A DNA stretch of 64,000 nucleotides from DATARH01 sp963712835 (GCA_963712835.1 CAVQJJ010000002.1:372001-436000); one strand, 5' to 3'. Counted from the stretch's first letter, positions 42,146-51,285 are shown. Notes: a model not told the origin generated them from the letters alone. Made by a program: numbers and translations.

Positions 42146-42958
42146 ATGAGCAACAACAACGCGCTGATGACCGGCAAGCGCGGCTTGGTGATGGGCGTCG
42201 CCAACGACCGCTCGCTCGCCTGGGGCATCGCCAAGGCGTTGAGCGATGCCGGCGCGAGCTTGGCTTTCACCTATCAGGGCGAGGCGCTCGGCAGGCGCGT
42301 GCGCCCGCTTGCCGAAAGCGTCGAGAGCGATTTCCTGCTCGACGCCGATGTCACCTCGGAGGCGAGCCTCGATGCGGTATTCGACGCGGTCGGCGAGCGT
42401 TGGGGCGGGCTCGATTTTCTGGTTCACGGCATTGCCTTTTCCGACAAGGAGGAGCTGAAGGGCCAATACCTCCATACGACGCGCGACAATTTTCTCAAGA
42501 CGCTCGACATTTCGTGCTTCTCGTTCACCGATCTGTGCCGGCGCGCCGCAGTGTTAATGCCGCAGGGTGGGAGCCTGTTGACCTTGACTTACGCGGGCGC
42601 CGAGCGGGTCATGCCGCACTACAATGTTATGGGCGTCGCCAAGGCGGCGCTGGAGGCGAGCGTCAAATACCTCGCGGTCGATCTCGGCGGCCAGAACATC
42701 CGGGTCAACGCCATCTCCGCCGGGCCGATCAAGACACTGGCGTCGTCGGCGATCGGCGATTTTCGCTACATCCTCAAATGGAACGAGTTGAACGCTCCGC
42801 TGCAGCGCAATGTGTCGATCGAGGAGGTCGGCGGCTCAGCGCTCTATCTGTTGAGCGATCTCTCGTCCGGAGTCACCGGCGAAGTGCACCATGTCGATTG
42901 CGGCTACCACGTCGTCGGCATGAAGCGCGTCGACGCGCCCGACATTTCGACGGTGTGA
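42146..42958 (+). CDS. fabI: enoyl-ACP reductase (NADH), FabI
   Basis: Final reduction of each fatty-acid elongation cycle. The 270-residue protein begins with MTGKRGLVMGVANDRSLAWG, typical of FabI. The active-site Y-x6-K is in HYNVMGVAKAALEASVKYLA near residue 155, and the upstream Tyr is in LTYAGAERV. NAISAGPIKTLASSAI is the triclosan-contact loop. ATG 42146 has GGAG seven bases upstream; ATG 42131 is a weaker option. aroC follows after ten bases. Confidence 0.96.
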   Translation: MSNNNALMTGKRGLVMGVANDRSLAWGIAKALSDAGASLAFTYQGEALGRRVRPLAESVESDFLLDADVTSEASLDAVFDAVGERWGGLDFLVHGIAFSDKEELKGQYLHTTRDNFLKTLDISCFSFTDLCRRAAVLMPQGGSLLTLTYAGAERVMPHYNVMGVAKAALEASVKYLAVDLGGQNIRVNAISAGPIKTLASSAIGDFRYILKWNELNAPLQRNVSIEEVGGSALYLLSDLSSGVTGEVHHVDCGYHVVGMKRVDAPDISTV

Positions 42959-42968
42959 CGGGTCGCCC

Positions 42969-44045
42969 ATGGCCGGTAATTCCTTCGGCACGCTATTCCG
43001 CTTCACGACCTGGGGCGAGAGCCACGGGCCGGCGATCGGCGTCATCGTCGATGGCGTGCCGTCGCGCATCCCGCTGTCCGAGCCCGACATCCAACAATGG
43101 CTCGACAAGCGCCGGCCCGGGCAGTCGCGTTTCACGACGCAGCGCCAGGAGCCCGACCAGGTCAAGATCCTCTCGGGCACGTTCAACGGCGAGACCACCG
43201 GCACGCCGCTCTCGCTGCAGATCGACAATGTCGACCAGCGCTCGAAGGACTACCGCAACATCGCCGACCGCTTCCGGCCGGGCCATGCCGACTACACCTA
43301 CTGGAAGAAATACGGCATCCGCGACTACCGCGGCGGCGGCCGCGCCTCGGCCCGTGAGACGGCTTCCCGCGTCGCGGCGGGGGCGGTGGCCCGCAAGGTG
43401 CTCGGACCGGAGGTCGCGATCCGCGGCGCGCTGGTGCAGATCGGTCCGCATGCGATCGACCGCGCCAAATGGGACTGGGCGCAGACCGCGGAAAACCCGT
43501 TCTGGTGCCCCGACGCGGCGATGGCCGCCAAATGGGCCGAGTATCTCGACGGCGTGCGCAAAGCCGGGTCGTCGGCCGGCGCGGTGATCGAGGTGGTGGC
43601 GAGCGGCGTGCCGGTCGGCCTTGGCGAGCCGATCTACGACAAGCTCGACGGCGATCTCGCTCGCGCGATGATGACGATCAACGCGGTGAAGGCGGTCGAG
43701 ATCGGCGCCGGCTTCGCCGCGGTCGCGCTTGGCGGCGAGGAGAACGGCGACGAGATGCGGATGCAGGACGGCAAGGTCGTGTTCCTCGGCAACAATGCCG
43801 GCGGCATCCTCGGCGGCATCTCGACGGGGCAGGACATCGTCCTGCGCTTCGCGGTGAAGCCGACCAGCTCGATCCTCAAGCCGATGCGCACCGTCGACAG
43901 CGAGGGCAACGAGGTCGAGATCGAGACGCATGGCCGCCACGACCCCTGCGTCGGAATTCGCGCGGTTCCCGTCGGCGAGGCGATGATGGCCTGCGTCTTG
44001 GCTGATCACCTGCTGCGCTACCGAGCAATCGGCGGCGGAGTTTAG
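42969..44045 (+). CDS. aroC: chorismate synthase
   Basis: FMN-dependent last step of the shikimate pathway, converting EPSP to chorismate. The 358-residue protein has all AroC signatures: FTTWGESHGPAIGVIVDG, RPGHADYTYWKKYGIRDYRG (20 residues), GGRASARETASRVAAG, and near the C-terminus RHDPCVGIRAVPVGEAM. It is probably co-transcribed with fabI. Confidence 0.97.
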   Translation: MAGNSFGTLFRFTTWGESHGPAIGVIVDGVPSRIPLSEPDIQQWLDKRRPGQSRFTTQRQEPDQVKILSGTFNGETTGTPLSLQIDNVDQRSKDYRNIADRFRPGHADYTYWKKYGIRDYRGGGRASARETASRVAAGAVARKVLGPEVAIRGALVQIGPHAIDRAKWDWAQTAENPFWCPDAAMAAKWAEYLDGVRKAGSSAGAVIEVVASGVPVGLGEPIYDKLDGDLARAMMTINAVKAVEIGAGFAAVALGGEENGDEMRMQDGKVVFLGNNAGGILGGISTGQDIVLRFAVKPTSSILKPMRTVDSEGNEVEIETHGRHDPCVGIRAVPVGEAMMACVLADHLLRYRAIGGGV

Positions 44046-44100
44046 CCGCAAGCTGAGGCGGCGCAAGCGCCGCCTCTCGACGTAACCAAGCTCAGCGGGA

Positions 44101-44721
44101 CTAACGCAGCGGCGAGAACGACGCCGGGACGACCAGCATGTTTTCCTGGACCAGTGTCTGGCCCGGCTGCCCGCCTTTGGGCGGCCAGATGCCTTCCTTG
44201 CGCGCATGCTCGCGCACCTCGGCGCGGTGGTTGGCGTCCTTGTAGGCCCAGATGTGGCGCCAGCGGTTGAGCCCGCCGAGCTCGGAATGCCCGGCGAAAG
44301 CGAGCGGCGAGAGCTTGGTGCGCTCGGCGATCTGCGTCGACCAGCGGTCGATCTGGCCGGGGATGGCGCCCGGCGCCAGCGTGTAGGTACGGATCTCGTA
44401 GACGCCGCCGAGCTGGCGCGGCTCGAGTTTCGGCGAGAACGGCGCCGGGATGAAGATTTCGCTCTCCTGCTCCTCGACGAACTCGCGGATGTTGGGCGGC
44501 CAGCCTTCGAGCTTCTGCAACTCGGCGCGGATACGAGTCCGCGCTTCGAAATTGTCATAAGACCAGACATGGATGATGCGGTTGAGCGGGCCGATCTCGG
44601 TGTGCCAGAAGGCGGAAAGCGGCGACAATTTGGTGCGCGCCGGCAGAGCCTGGCCAAAGCGCTCTTCGGCCTGCGCCACCGAGCCGGGCTTCAAGCGATA
44701 GGTGCGAAATTCGACGATCAT
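44101..44721 (-). CDS. NIPSNAP-family protein with two tandem domains
   Basis: A 206-residue protein with two copies of the ferredoxin-like NIPSNAP domain: IVEFRTYRLKPGSVAQAEERF at the start and YEIRTYTLAPGAIPGQIDRW near residue 108 (each shown in part). Each is followed by an FWHTEIGPLNRIIHVW- or FAGHSELGGLNRWRHIW-type strand. Function unknown. ATG 44721 has GGAGGAA five bases upstream. Confidence 0.9.
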   Translation of the reverse strand: MIVEFRTYRLKPGSVAQAEERFGQALPARTKLSPLSAFWHTEIGPLNRIIHVWSYDNFEARTRIRAELQKLEGWPPNIREFVEEQESEIFIPAPFSPKLEPRQLGGVYEIRTYTLAPGAIPGQIDRWSTQIAERTKLSPLAFAGHSELGGLNRWRHIWAYKDANHRAEVREHARKEGIWPPKGGQPGQTLVQENMLVVPASFSPLR

Positions 44722-44791
44722 GGGGGTTCCTCCGCGTGGAATGACGCGCAGACGGTAGCTCATTCGCGAAGGGTCGGCTACAGCGCGTTGG

Positions 44792-45832
44792 CTATAGTCC
44801 CTCGAGGGCCGCCATGACGGCGCGATCGATGAGAATGCCTTCGGCGCGGCGCCGCTCGCGCTCGCGGAAGGCGCGCTGCGAGGGGATGCGGATTTCCGCG
44901 ACACCGGGCCGGCGCGGCGTCGCCTGGATCGCCTTGACCAGCGCCGACATCTGCCGCGCGAACGGCCCGGGGCCTGTAGATTCCGGCAGCATCGCGCCCG
45001 GATCGACGACGAGGAAGAGGAAGCCGTAATCCTGCGCCTGGCCGCGTGGGATCATCGCGCCGGCGAGCAGACCCAGCGCCTGGATCGCGAAGGCGAGGCC
45101 GTAGCCTTTGTGGCCGCCAAAGGCCGAGACGCCGCCTTGCGCCGCCGCCTTGCCGTCGCGAGTCGGATTGCCGTCGGCGTCAAACGCGACTCCTTCGGGC
45201 AGCTTCTCGCCGGTCTCGGCGGCGAGCAGCACCTCGCCCCACATCAGCGAGGCCGTGCCAATATCGAAGATCACCGGCCCGTCCGCCGATGGGAAACCGA
45301 AGGCGATCGGGTTGGTGCCGAGCGCAGGCCCGGCTGCACCGGGCGGCATGATATGCGGCGCGCCGCTCGCGGTGTGCAGGCCGACAAGCCCCGCCTCGAC
45401 GATGCGCTCAAGGTAATAGGCGTTGCGGCCGCTGAAGTAGGAGTTGTAGACGCCCACCGCCGCGACGCCGCTCTCCTTCGCCTTGCGGATCGCTACCTCG
45501 GCGCCGCGATAGACCGCGACATAGCCGACATTGTTGCCGCCATCGACCAGCGCCGTGGTCGGCGTCTCGTGCATGACCGCGACCGGCGTGCGGACGTTTT
45601 GCGACTTCGCCTCGCGGGCGATCGCCAGGATGCGCGGCAGCCCGGCAAAGCGGTAGCCGCACAGCGAATTGTCGATCAGTTGGTCGACGACGATGCGAGC
45701 GTCGTCCCCGTCATAGCCGATGCGGTCGAGCGCCGCCTCGCCGAGTGCGCGCGCCTCGGCCACAGCCAGCCGCACCGCTGCGGGGTGGTCCGGATCGAGA
45801 TAATTGGAGCCCCGCGCCATGCGTGGGACCAT
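44792..45832 (-). CDS. Ldh-family (malate/L-sulfolactate/ureidoglycolate) dehydrogenase
   Basis: A 346-residue NAD(P)-dependent dehydrogenase of the YlbC/AllD/ComC type, unrelated to classic LDH. Signatures: DQLIDNSLCGYRFAGLPRI at the N-terminus, GPALGTNPIAFGFPS in the centre, and AFGGHKGYGLAFAIQALGLL (20 residues) carrying active-site residues. The substrate is a 2-hydroxy acid, not determinable here. ATG 45832 or ATG 45820 could start it. It lies 21 bases downstream of sthA on the same strand and may be co-transcribed. Confidence 0.88.
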   Translation of the reverse strand: MVPRMARGSNYLDPDHPAAVRLAVAEARALGEAALDRIGYDGDDARIVVDQLIDNSLCGYRFAGLPRILAIAREAKSQNVRTPVAVMHETPTTALVDGGNNVGYVAVYRGAEVAIRKAKESGVAAVGVYNSYFSGRNAYYLERIVEAGLVGLHTASGAPHIMPPGAAGPALGTNPIAFGFPSADGPVIFDIGTASLMWGEVLLAAETGEKLPEGVAFDADGNPTRDGKAAAQGGVSAFGGHKGYGLAFAIQALGLLAGAMIPRGQAQDYGFLFLVVDPGAMLPESTGPGPFARQMSALVKAIQATPRRPGVAEIRIPSQRAFRERERRRAEGILIDRAVMAALEGL

Positions 45833-45853
45833 AGCGGTGCGAGCGCACGCCGC

Positions 45854-47317
45854 CTAGTCCGCCGCCTCCGCCGTGGCTTCCTCGATCTCGGCGACTTCCT
45901 CGTGGTACATGCCGAGCCGGTTGATCCCGTCGAAGGCCGCGACCTTGTAGCACTCGGCGAGCGTCGGGTAGTTGAAGACAGTGTTGACGAAGTAATCGAC
46001 CGTGCCGCCAAACGACAGCACCGCTTGGCCGATATGGATGAGCTCGCTGGCCCCCTCGCCGATGATGTGGACGCCGAGAAGCTTGCGGGTCTCGCTGTGG
46101 AAGATCAGCTTCAGGAGGCCCGTCACGTCGCCGACGATCTGGCCGCGCGCGATCTCCTTGTAGCGCGCCTTGCCGATCTCGTAGGCGACCCCCGTCTTGG
46201 TCAGCTCCTCCTCGTTCTTGCCGACCATCGACATCTCCGGCACCGAGTAGATGCCGTAGGGGAACAGCTCGGGGACGCTCTTGGCCTTGACGCCGAAGGC
46301 GTGGCAGGCCGCGAGGCGGCCCTGCTCCATCGAGGTCGAAGCGAGCGCCGGGAAGCCGATCACGTCGCCGACCGCGTAGATATGCGGCACTTTCGTCTGG
46401 AAATGCGTGTTGACCGGCAGGCGTCCGCGCTCGTCGGGCTCGAGGCCGGCGGCCCCCAGGCTGAGCTTGCTGGTGGCGCCGGTGCGACCGACCGAATAGA
46501 GCGCCTTTTCGGTGACGATCGTCTTGCCGCTGTCGAGGCTGAGGCGCACGCGGTCGCCGGTCTCGCTCTGGACGATTTCGAGGTTCTTCACCGTTTCGCC
46601 GAGGCGCATCGTCACCCGCGCCTCGCGAAGATGATGGCACAGCTCGGCCGATAGTTCGTCGTCGACGAACGACAGCAGCTGCTGGCGTGCATCGATCAGG
46701 GTGACGCGGACCCCGAGTGCGGCGAGGATGCTGGCGTATTCGCAGCCGACGACGCCGGCGCCCACCACCGCGAGTGAGCGCGGCAGCTGGTCGAGGTGCA
46801 AGATGTCGTCGCTGGTGAAGATGCGCTTTCCATCGAACGGGATGTGCGCGTCGCGCGTCGTCTCGGTCCCGGTGGCGATGACGATCGCGCCCGCGCTGAT
46901 GAAGCGCGAGGTGCTGCCGTCGATCAGGTCGAGCTGCAGCGTATGGTCGTCGACAAACGAGGCGGCGGCGGAAATCAGCTCGACGTGGTTGCGCAGGAGC
47001 TGATGGCGGGCGATGTCGATGCCGTGCGCGATGACCTGGTTGGTGCGCACCAGAAGGTCCTGGATCGTGATGTTTTCCTTGACCCGATACGACGCGCCGT
47101 AGAATTCACGCGAGCGGAAACCGGAAAGGTCGAGCACCGCCTCGCGGAGCGTCTTCGACGGAATGGTGCCGAGATTGACGCTAACTCCGCCGACGACCGT
47201 GGTCTTCTCGATGATCGCGACCTTCTTGTCGAGTTTGGCGCCCTGGATCGCGGCGCGCTGGCCGGCCGGGCCGGAACCGATCACCACGAGGTCGTAATCG
47301 TAGGACGACGCTGCCAT
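45854..47317 (-). CDS. sthA: soluble pyridine nucleotide transhydrogenase (Si-specific)
   Basis: Equilibrates NADH and NADPH in the cytosol using FAD. The 487-residue protein has an FAD motif VVIGSGPAGQRAAIQGA and an NAD(P) motif VVGAGVVGCEYASILAALG near 180. The redox-disulfide position of lipoamide dehydrogenases is GGVSVNLGTIPSKTLREAV, where both Cys are missing, which is the key mark of SthA. The C-terminal dimer domain includes SETRKLLGVHIIGEGASELIH (in part). It fits the redox theme of the NAD genes earlier in the window. Confidence 0.95.
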   Translation of the reverse strand: MAASSYDYDLVVIGSGPAGQRAAIQGAKLDKKVAIIEKTTVVGGVSVNLGTIPSKTLREAVLDLSGFRSREFYGASYRVKENITIQDLLVRTNQVIAHGIDIARHQLLRNHVELISAAASFVDDHTLQLDLIDGSTSRFISAGAIVIATGTETTRDAHIPFDGKRIFTSDDILHLDQLPRSLAVVGAGVVGCEYASILAALGVRVTLIDARQQLLSFVDDELSAELCHHLREARVTMRLGETVKNLEIVQSETGDRVRLSLDSGKTIVTEKALYSVGRTGATSKLSLGAAGLEPDERGRLPVNTHFQTKVPHIYAVGDVIGFPALASTSMEQGRLAACHAFGVKAKSVPELFPYGIYSVPEMSMVGKNEEELTKTGVAYEIGKARYKEIARGQIVGDVTGLLKLIFHSETRKLLGVHIIGEGASELIHIGQAVLSFGGTVDYFVNTVFNYPTLAECYKVAAFDGINRLGMYHEEVAEIEEATAEAAD

Positions 47318-47394
47318 GCCGAATCCCCCTGCAGCGGTCTGCGTGCAAAGGCCAGACCACCGGCCGCACCCTAGGGCGAGAAAATGACGATCTC

Positions 47395-47417
47395 GTTAAC
47401 CAAACCGGAAGGTTAAC
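47395..47417. promoter_or_regulatory. perfect dyad between sthA and the aldo/keto reductase
   Basis: GTTAACC (47395-47401), nine bases, then GGTTAAC (47411-47417): a perfect 7-base-arm inverted repeat in the divergent gap of 197 bases. The regulator is unknown. TTAA-to-TTAA spacing is 13, so it is not a canonical CtrA site. Confidence 0.5.
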
Positions 47418-47514
47418 GGCGGCCCGTGACAGTCGAGTTGCGCGATTGTCCAAGCATCTGGCCTCGGGGTCGCGGGGCCGATAGTCTCGTTATCCAGAAC
47501 TGCTAGGGGGCGGG

Positions 47515-48459
47515 GTGGAACAGCGCAATCTCGGAAAATCAGGGCTGCAGGTCTCGCTCGTCGGACTTGGCTGCAACAATTTTGGCGGGCGTATCGATTT
47601 CGATGCGACAAAGGCGGTCGTGCACAAGGCGTTCGACCTCGGCATCACGCTTTTCGACAACGCCGACACCTATGGCGACCCAAAGGGCGGGGCAGAGGAC
47701 TTCCTCGGCCGCATTCTCGGCGACCGGCGCAAGGATATCGTGCTCGCCACCAAGTTCGGCCGACCCATGGACGCGTCGGGAACACGCGAGGGCGCGTCGC
47801 GGCGCTACATCGTCGAGGCGTGCGAGGCGAGCCTTCGGCGTCTCCAGACCGATTATATCGACCTCTACTGGCAGCATATCGAGGACCAGCGCACGCCGAT
47901 CGAGGAAACGCTGCGCGCAATGGACGATCTCGTGCGCCAGGGCAAGGTGCGCTACATCGCCTGCTCGACCTTGACCGCGTGGCAGGTCGTCGAGGCGGAG
48001 TGGACCTCGCGCTCGCTCGGGCTCGAGCATTACGTCGCGTGCCAGGAGCGTTACAGCCTCCTCGAGCGCGAATACGAGCCGAATATGGCGGCGATGGTCG
48101 AGGCCTACGGGCTCGGCCTCATCCCGTTCTCGCCGCTGGCAAATGGGCTGCTGACCGGCAAATATCGGCGCGACGCCGCGCCGCCGGCAGGCGCCCGGCT
48201 CACCGTGACCCAGCGCATGGCCGAGCGCTATCTGACCGGCCGCAACTGGGCGATCGTCGAAAAGCTCGCCGATTTCTGCGCCTCGCGCGGCCGCTCGATG
48301 CTGGAGCTGGCGATGAGCTGGCTTGCGTCGCGCCCCGCGGTGTCGAGCATCATCGCCGGCGCCACCCGGCCCGAGCAACTGGAGCAGAACGTCCGCGCGG
48401 TCGAATGGGCGCTGAGCTCAGAGGACTTGCAGGAGATCGACCGGCTGACGCTAAACTGA
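47515..48459 (+). CDS. aldo/keto reductase
   Basis: A 314-residue NADPH-dependent reductase with a TIM-barrel fold. The catalytic tetrad is visible: Asp and Tyr in TLFDNADTYGD, Lys in IVLATKFGRP and His in LYWQHIEDQRTP. Substrate unknown; the family reduces aldehydes and ketones. The start is GTG 47515. It is divergent from sthA, with a perfect dyad in the gap. Confidence 0.93.
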   Translation: MEQRNLGKSGLQVSLVGLGCNNFGGRIDFDATKAVVHKAFDLGITLFDNADTYGDPKGGAEDFLGRILGDRRKDIVLATKFGRPMDASGTREGASRRYIVEACEASLRRLQTDYIDLYWQHIEDQRTPIEETLRAMDDLVRQGKVRYIACSTLTAWQVVEAEWTSRSLGLEHYVACQERYSLLEREYEPNMAAMVEAYGLGLIPFSPLANGLLTGKYRRDAAPPAGARLTVTQRMAERYLTGRNWAIVEKLADFCASRGRSMLELAMSWLASRPAVSSIIAGATRPEQLEQNVRAVEWALSSEDLQEIDRLTLN

Positions 48460-48463
48460 GCTA

Positions 48464-48545
48464 TTCCATCCCGGCGAAGGCCGGGACCCATTTGTCCGGT
48501 TCTCGGGAGGCTAAAGCATGGGCCCCGACCTGCGCCGGGGTGGTT
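48464..48545. repeat. dispersed palindromic repeat, family A, copy 2
   Basis: TCCCGGCGAAGGCCGGGACC on the left and GGGCCCCGACCTGCGCCGGG on the right face each other. The copy at 8158 is in inverse orientation. It lies in the leader of the SDR gene at 48582. Confidence 0.8.
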
Positions 48546-48581
48546 CGCTAGGGAACTCGACGCCACAGAAGGAGACGGGAG

Positions 48582-49370
48582 ATGGACATCAGATTGGACG
48601 GCAAAAGCGCGATCGTGACCGGCGGCAGCAAGGGGCTGGGCTTGGCGATCGCCAAGGAATTCGCGGCTTCGGGCGCGAACGTCGCGATCCTCGCGCGTGA
48701 CCAAGCGTCGCTCAACGACGCCAAGGCCGAGATCGAGAAGACCGCCGCCAAGGGCGTCAAGGTGCTGGCGATCAGCTGCGACGTGTCGAAGGCGGCGCCG
48801 ATCGAAGCCGCTTGCAAGCAGTGCAACGACGCGTTCGGCAAGGTCGACATCTTTGTCAACAATGCGGGCCAGTCGACCCGCGGCCCGTCGGAGACGATTA
48901 CCGACGAGCAGTGGCAGGCCGATCTCGACCTCAAGCTCTTCGCGCAAGTCCGCTTCTGCCGCATCCTGATGCCGCAGATGAAGCAGCGCAAATGGGGCCG
49001 CATCATCAGCGTGCTCAATATCGGCGCCAAGGCGCCAGGCGCCGACAGCGCGCCGACCTCGGTCAGCCGCGCCGCGCAGATGGCGTTGACCAAGGCGATG
49101 TCGATGGAAGGCGCGCCGCATAACGTGCTGGTCAACTCGCTGCATGTCGGTGTCATCGTCAGCGATCAGATCAAGCGCCGCTTTGACCGCGAACGGCCCA
49201 ATGTCAGCTTCGAGCAGTATGTCGCCGAGGCTGGCAAGGGCGTGCCGCTGGGGCGCATGGGCAAGGCGGAGGAATTCGCCAATGTCGCGACCTTCCTCGC
49301 CTCCGATGCCGCCGGCTACGTCACTGGCTGCGCGATCAACGTCGATGGCGGCCGCTCGCCGGTCGTTTAG
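48582..49370 (+). CDS. SDR-fold protein lacking the catalytic Tyr and Lys
   Basis: A 262-residue short-chain dehydrogenase-like protein. The nucleotide motif TGGSKGLGLAIAKEF near residue 12 and NNAGQSTRGP are intact. The active-site segment normally reads Y-x-A-S-K; here it is T-S-V-S-R within APTSVSRAAQMALTK, so the Tyr is Thr and the Lys is Arg. The Ser position in ISVLNIGAK is also not Ser. Cofactor binding may persist, but classical SDR chemistry is unlikely. Function unknown, possibly non-catalytic or using other residues. Confidence 0.85.
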   Translation: MDIRLDGKSAIVTGGSKGLGLAIAKEFAASGANVAILARDQASLNDAKAEIEKTAAKGVKVLAISCDVSKAAPIEAACKQCNDAFGKVDIFVNNAGQSTRGPSETITDEQWQADLDLKLFAQVRFCRILMPQMKQRKWGRIISVLNIGAKAPGADSAPTSVSRAAQMALTKAMSMEGAPHNVLVNSLHVGVIVSDQIKRRFDRERPNVSFEQYVAEAGKGVPLGRMGKAEEFANVATFLASDAAGYVTGCAINVDGGRSPVV

Positions 49371-49379
49371 CCCATTTTT

Positions 49380-49502
49380 CTCTCCCGCTCGCGGGAGAGG
49401 GTGCTGGGCGAAGCGAGGCGGGTGAGGGTCATCACCGACCAACCCTCACCCTCCCACGCCTGGCGGCGTGGGTCCCTCCCTCTCCCGCAAGCGGGAGAGG
49501 GT
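49380..49502. repeat. dispersed palindromic repeat, family B, copy 1
   Basis: Starts with CTCTCCCGCTCGCGGGAGAG and ends with CTCTCCCGCAAGCGGGAGAG; a GGTGAGGGT/ACCCTCACC inverted pair and a second hairpin (CCCACGCC-TGGC-GGCGTGGG) lie between. It fills the convergent gap between the SDR and the ICL-family gene and may also terminate both. Confidence 0.8.
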
Positions 49503-50369
49503 TTAAACGTCTCGCAAATACTTCGCTTCCAGCTCACGCCACTGCGCCGTGCCGACCGCTTCCTCGCGTTCCTGGAAGGTGCAGAGCTCGTGCTCGATGC
49601 GGCGCGCGTGGCCGTCCTCCTTCAGCACGGCGAGCACCTTTTGCGCGGCACGGATCGCCGCGCGATGCGTCTGCGACGGGTAGATGCCGAGCCGGAAACC
49701 CATCTCCTCCAGCTCACTGGCGGCTAGCATCGGCGTCTTGCCGCCCTCGAAGACATTGACGAGGTTGGGCCCATTGACGCTGCGCCCGACGATGCGCAGC
49801 TCCTCGACGCTCTGCGGCGCCTCGACAAAACCGACATCGGCGCCGGCTTCGAGATAGGCGTTGACCCGGTCGATCGCGGCACTGAGCCCCTCGACGGCGC
49901 GTGCGTCGGAGCGGGCGATGATCACCATGTCGGCGTCACGCCTTGTATCGACCGCGGCCTTGATCTTGCCGACCATCTCGGCCTTGGAGATCACCTGCTT
50001 GCCTTCGTAATGGCCGCATTTCTTGGGCGCGATCTGGTCCTCGATATGGAAGCCGGCAACCCCCGACTTCTCGTATTCGCGCACGGTGCGGATGACGTTG
50101 ATCGCGTTGCCATAGCCGGTATCGGCGTCGGCGATCACCGGAACGCCAACCGCTTCGACCGTGAGGCCGATAAAACGCACATTCTCGACCACGGTCAGGA
50201 GGCCGAGATCGGGGTAGCCGCTGGCGCGCGAATAGCCGCCGCCGGTGAGATAGACCGCCTCGAACCCGGCGGCCTCGACAAGCCGCGCAGTCAGCGTGTC
50301 GTAGGCGCCCGGCACCATTGTGTAGCCGGACTTGGCGATCAGCCGGCGCAGTTGCTGGCGTGGGTTCAT
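49503..50369 (-). CDS. isocitrate lyase/PEP mutase superfamily protein
   Basis: A 288-residue TIM-barrel enzyme. The signature PKKCGHYEGKQVI carries the superfamily K-K-C-G-H motif. VIADADTGYGNAINVIRTV and GFHIEDQIAPKK bear the Mg-binding acidic residues. This could be a 2-methylisocitrate lyase, PEP mutase or oxaloacetate decarboxylase relative; the length favours the latter group. ATG 50369 has GAGGAA upstream; an in-frame extension of 33 codons upstream is not conserved. Confidence 0.9.
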   Translation of the reverse strand: MNPRQQLRRLIAKSGYTMVPGAYDTLTARLVEAAGFEAVYLTGGGYSRASGYPDLGLLTVVENVRFIGLTVEAVGVPVIADADTGYGNAINVIRTVREYEKSGVAGFHIEDQIAPKKCGHYEGKQVISKAEMVGKIKAAVDTRRDADMVIIARSDARAVEGLSAAIDRVNAYLEAGADVGFVEAPQSVEELRIVGRSVNGPNLVNVFEGGKTPMLAASELEEMGFRLGIYPSQTHRAAIRAAQKVLAVLKEDGHARRIEHELCTFQEREEAVGTAQWRELEAKYLRDV

Positions 50370-50514
50370 GGCTGGTTCCTCGATCAAGTGCGGCAGACAT
50401 ACGAGCTGCCTATGGCGCCAGCCCAACACAGCGCCGCAGGGCGGCGCTGTCAACCAGCCGTTAAGCAAGTTCCGGGTATGGTTCTCTTGTCCTCTTGCAC
50501 GGCAGGTTTCTCAC

Positions 50515-51204
50515 ATGAAATCGTTTGTTCCGGCACTCCTCGGCGCTCTCGTCCTGTTGCCCATGGCGACCTGGGCCGACGACGCGAAGCCGCCGGCTGA
50601 CGCGAGCGCCCAGCAAGCCCAGGGCTGCGGCATGGCGGACGGTGCGTTCGTCAATCAGGACGGCGGCACGGTTACGATCAACTGCGTCGGCGTCACGGCG
50701 GAATTCGGCGGCCAGCTCGCCGGCATCCTCACCTATGTGCTGCAGCGCCGGCTCGACCCCGAGATCGTCATCGCCAAGCTCGACGAGATCAACGGAGCCC
50801 CGGCCGCCAACACGCCGCGCAACCTGACGACCGACCAGGGCCAGGCGCTCATGCAGAGCCTCATGGCGAGCGGCAAACCGGCGACGGTCGCGGTCACCGC
50901 CGACCCCGAAGAGCCGGACGCGGCGAATTACGCGCTGGCGATCGCGACGCGGCTCGGCATGGCGGGCTGGCAAATAGCCGGCAGCCAGATCAGCCGCACG
51001 GTGCCGCCCGGCCTTAATGACATTCACGGCCTGGTGCTTGTCGTCCATGACGAGAAGAAGCCGCCGGCGATGGCCGAGGAGCTGAAAAAGGCGATGGCCG
51101 CGGCAAAGATTTTCCTGCCGATCATCTCGCGTCCAGAGGTAGCGCCCGATGCGGCGATGCTGTGGATCGGCAAGCGCCCGGTGCTCAACGCCGCGACGCA
51201 ATAG
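50515..51204 (+). CDS. secreted protein of unknown function
   Basis: A 229-residue protein with a signal peptide (about 1-21, ending ATWA). The mature part contains two Cys (near 38 and 57), a short hydrophobic stretch GGQLAGILTYVLQ and no recognised domain. The C-terminal half has IHGLVLVVHDEKKPPAMAEEL (in part) and FLPIISRPEVAPDA. It is likely periplasmic. The ATG at 50515 has only a weak purine-rich upstream site. Function unknown. Confidence 0.7.
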   Translation: MKSFVPALLGALVLLPMATWADDAKPPADASAQQAQGCGMADGAFVNQDGGTVTINCVGVTAEFGGQLAGILTYVLQRRLDPEIVIAKLDEINGAPAANTPRNLTTDQGQALMQSLMASGKPATVAVTADPEEPDAANYALAIATRLGMAGWQIAGSQISRTVPPGLNDIHGLVLVVHDEKKPPAMAEELKKAMAAAKIFLPIISRPEVAPDAAMLWIGKRPVLNAATQ

Positions 51205-51285
51205 CCGGCCGGGGAGATCGATCGGTATCGCTTCGCCCTACCCATCCGACTAGTTTGCTCCCGACCAGCAGGGAGGGAGCCCGCC

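Noticed and set aside
42993..44657. Minus-strand frame of 554 codons antisense to aroC
   Set aside because: Low-complexity Arg/Asp-rich shadow of aroC and the NIPSNAP gene.
47395..47417. CtrA binding site
   Set aside because: TTAA-to-TTAA spacing is 13 rather than 7 bases, so it does not match the canonical CtrA motif, despite the CtrA-like gene in this window.
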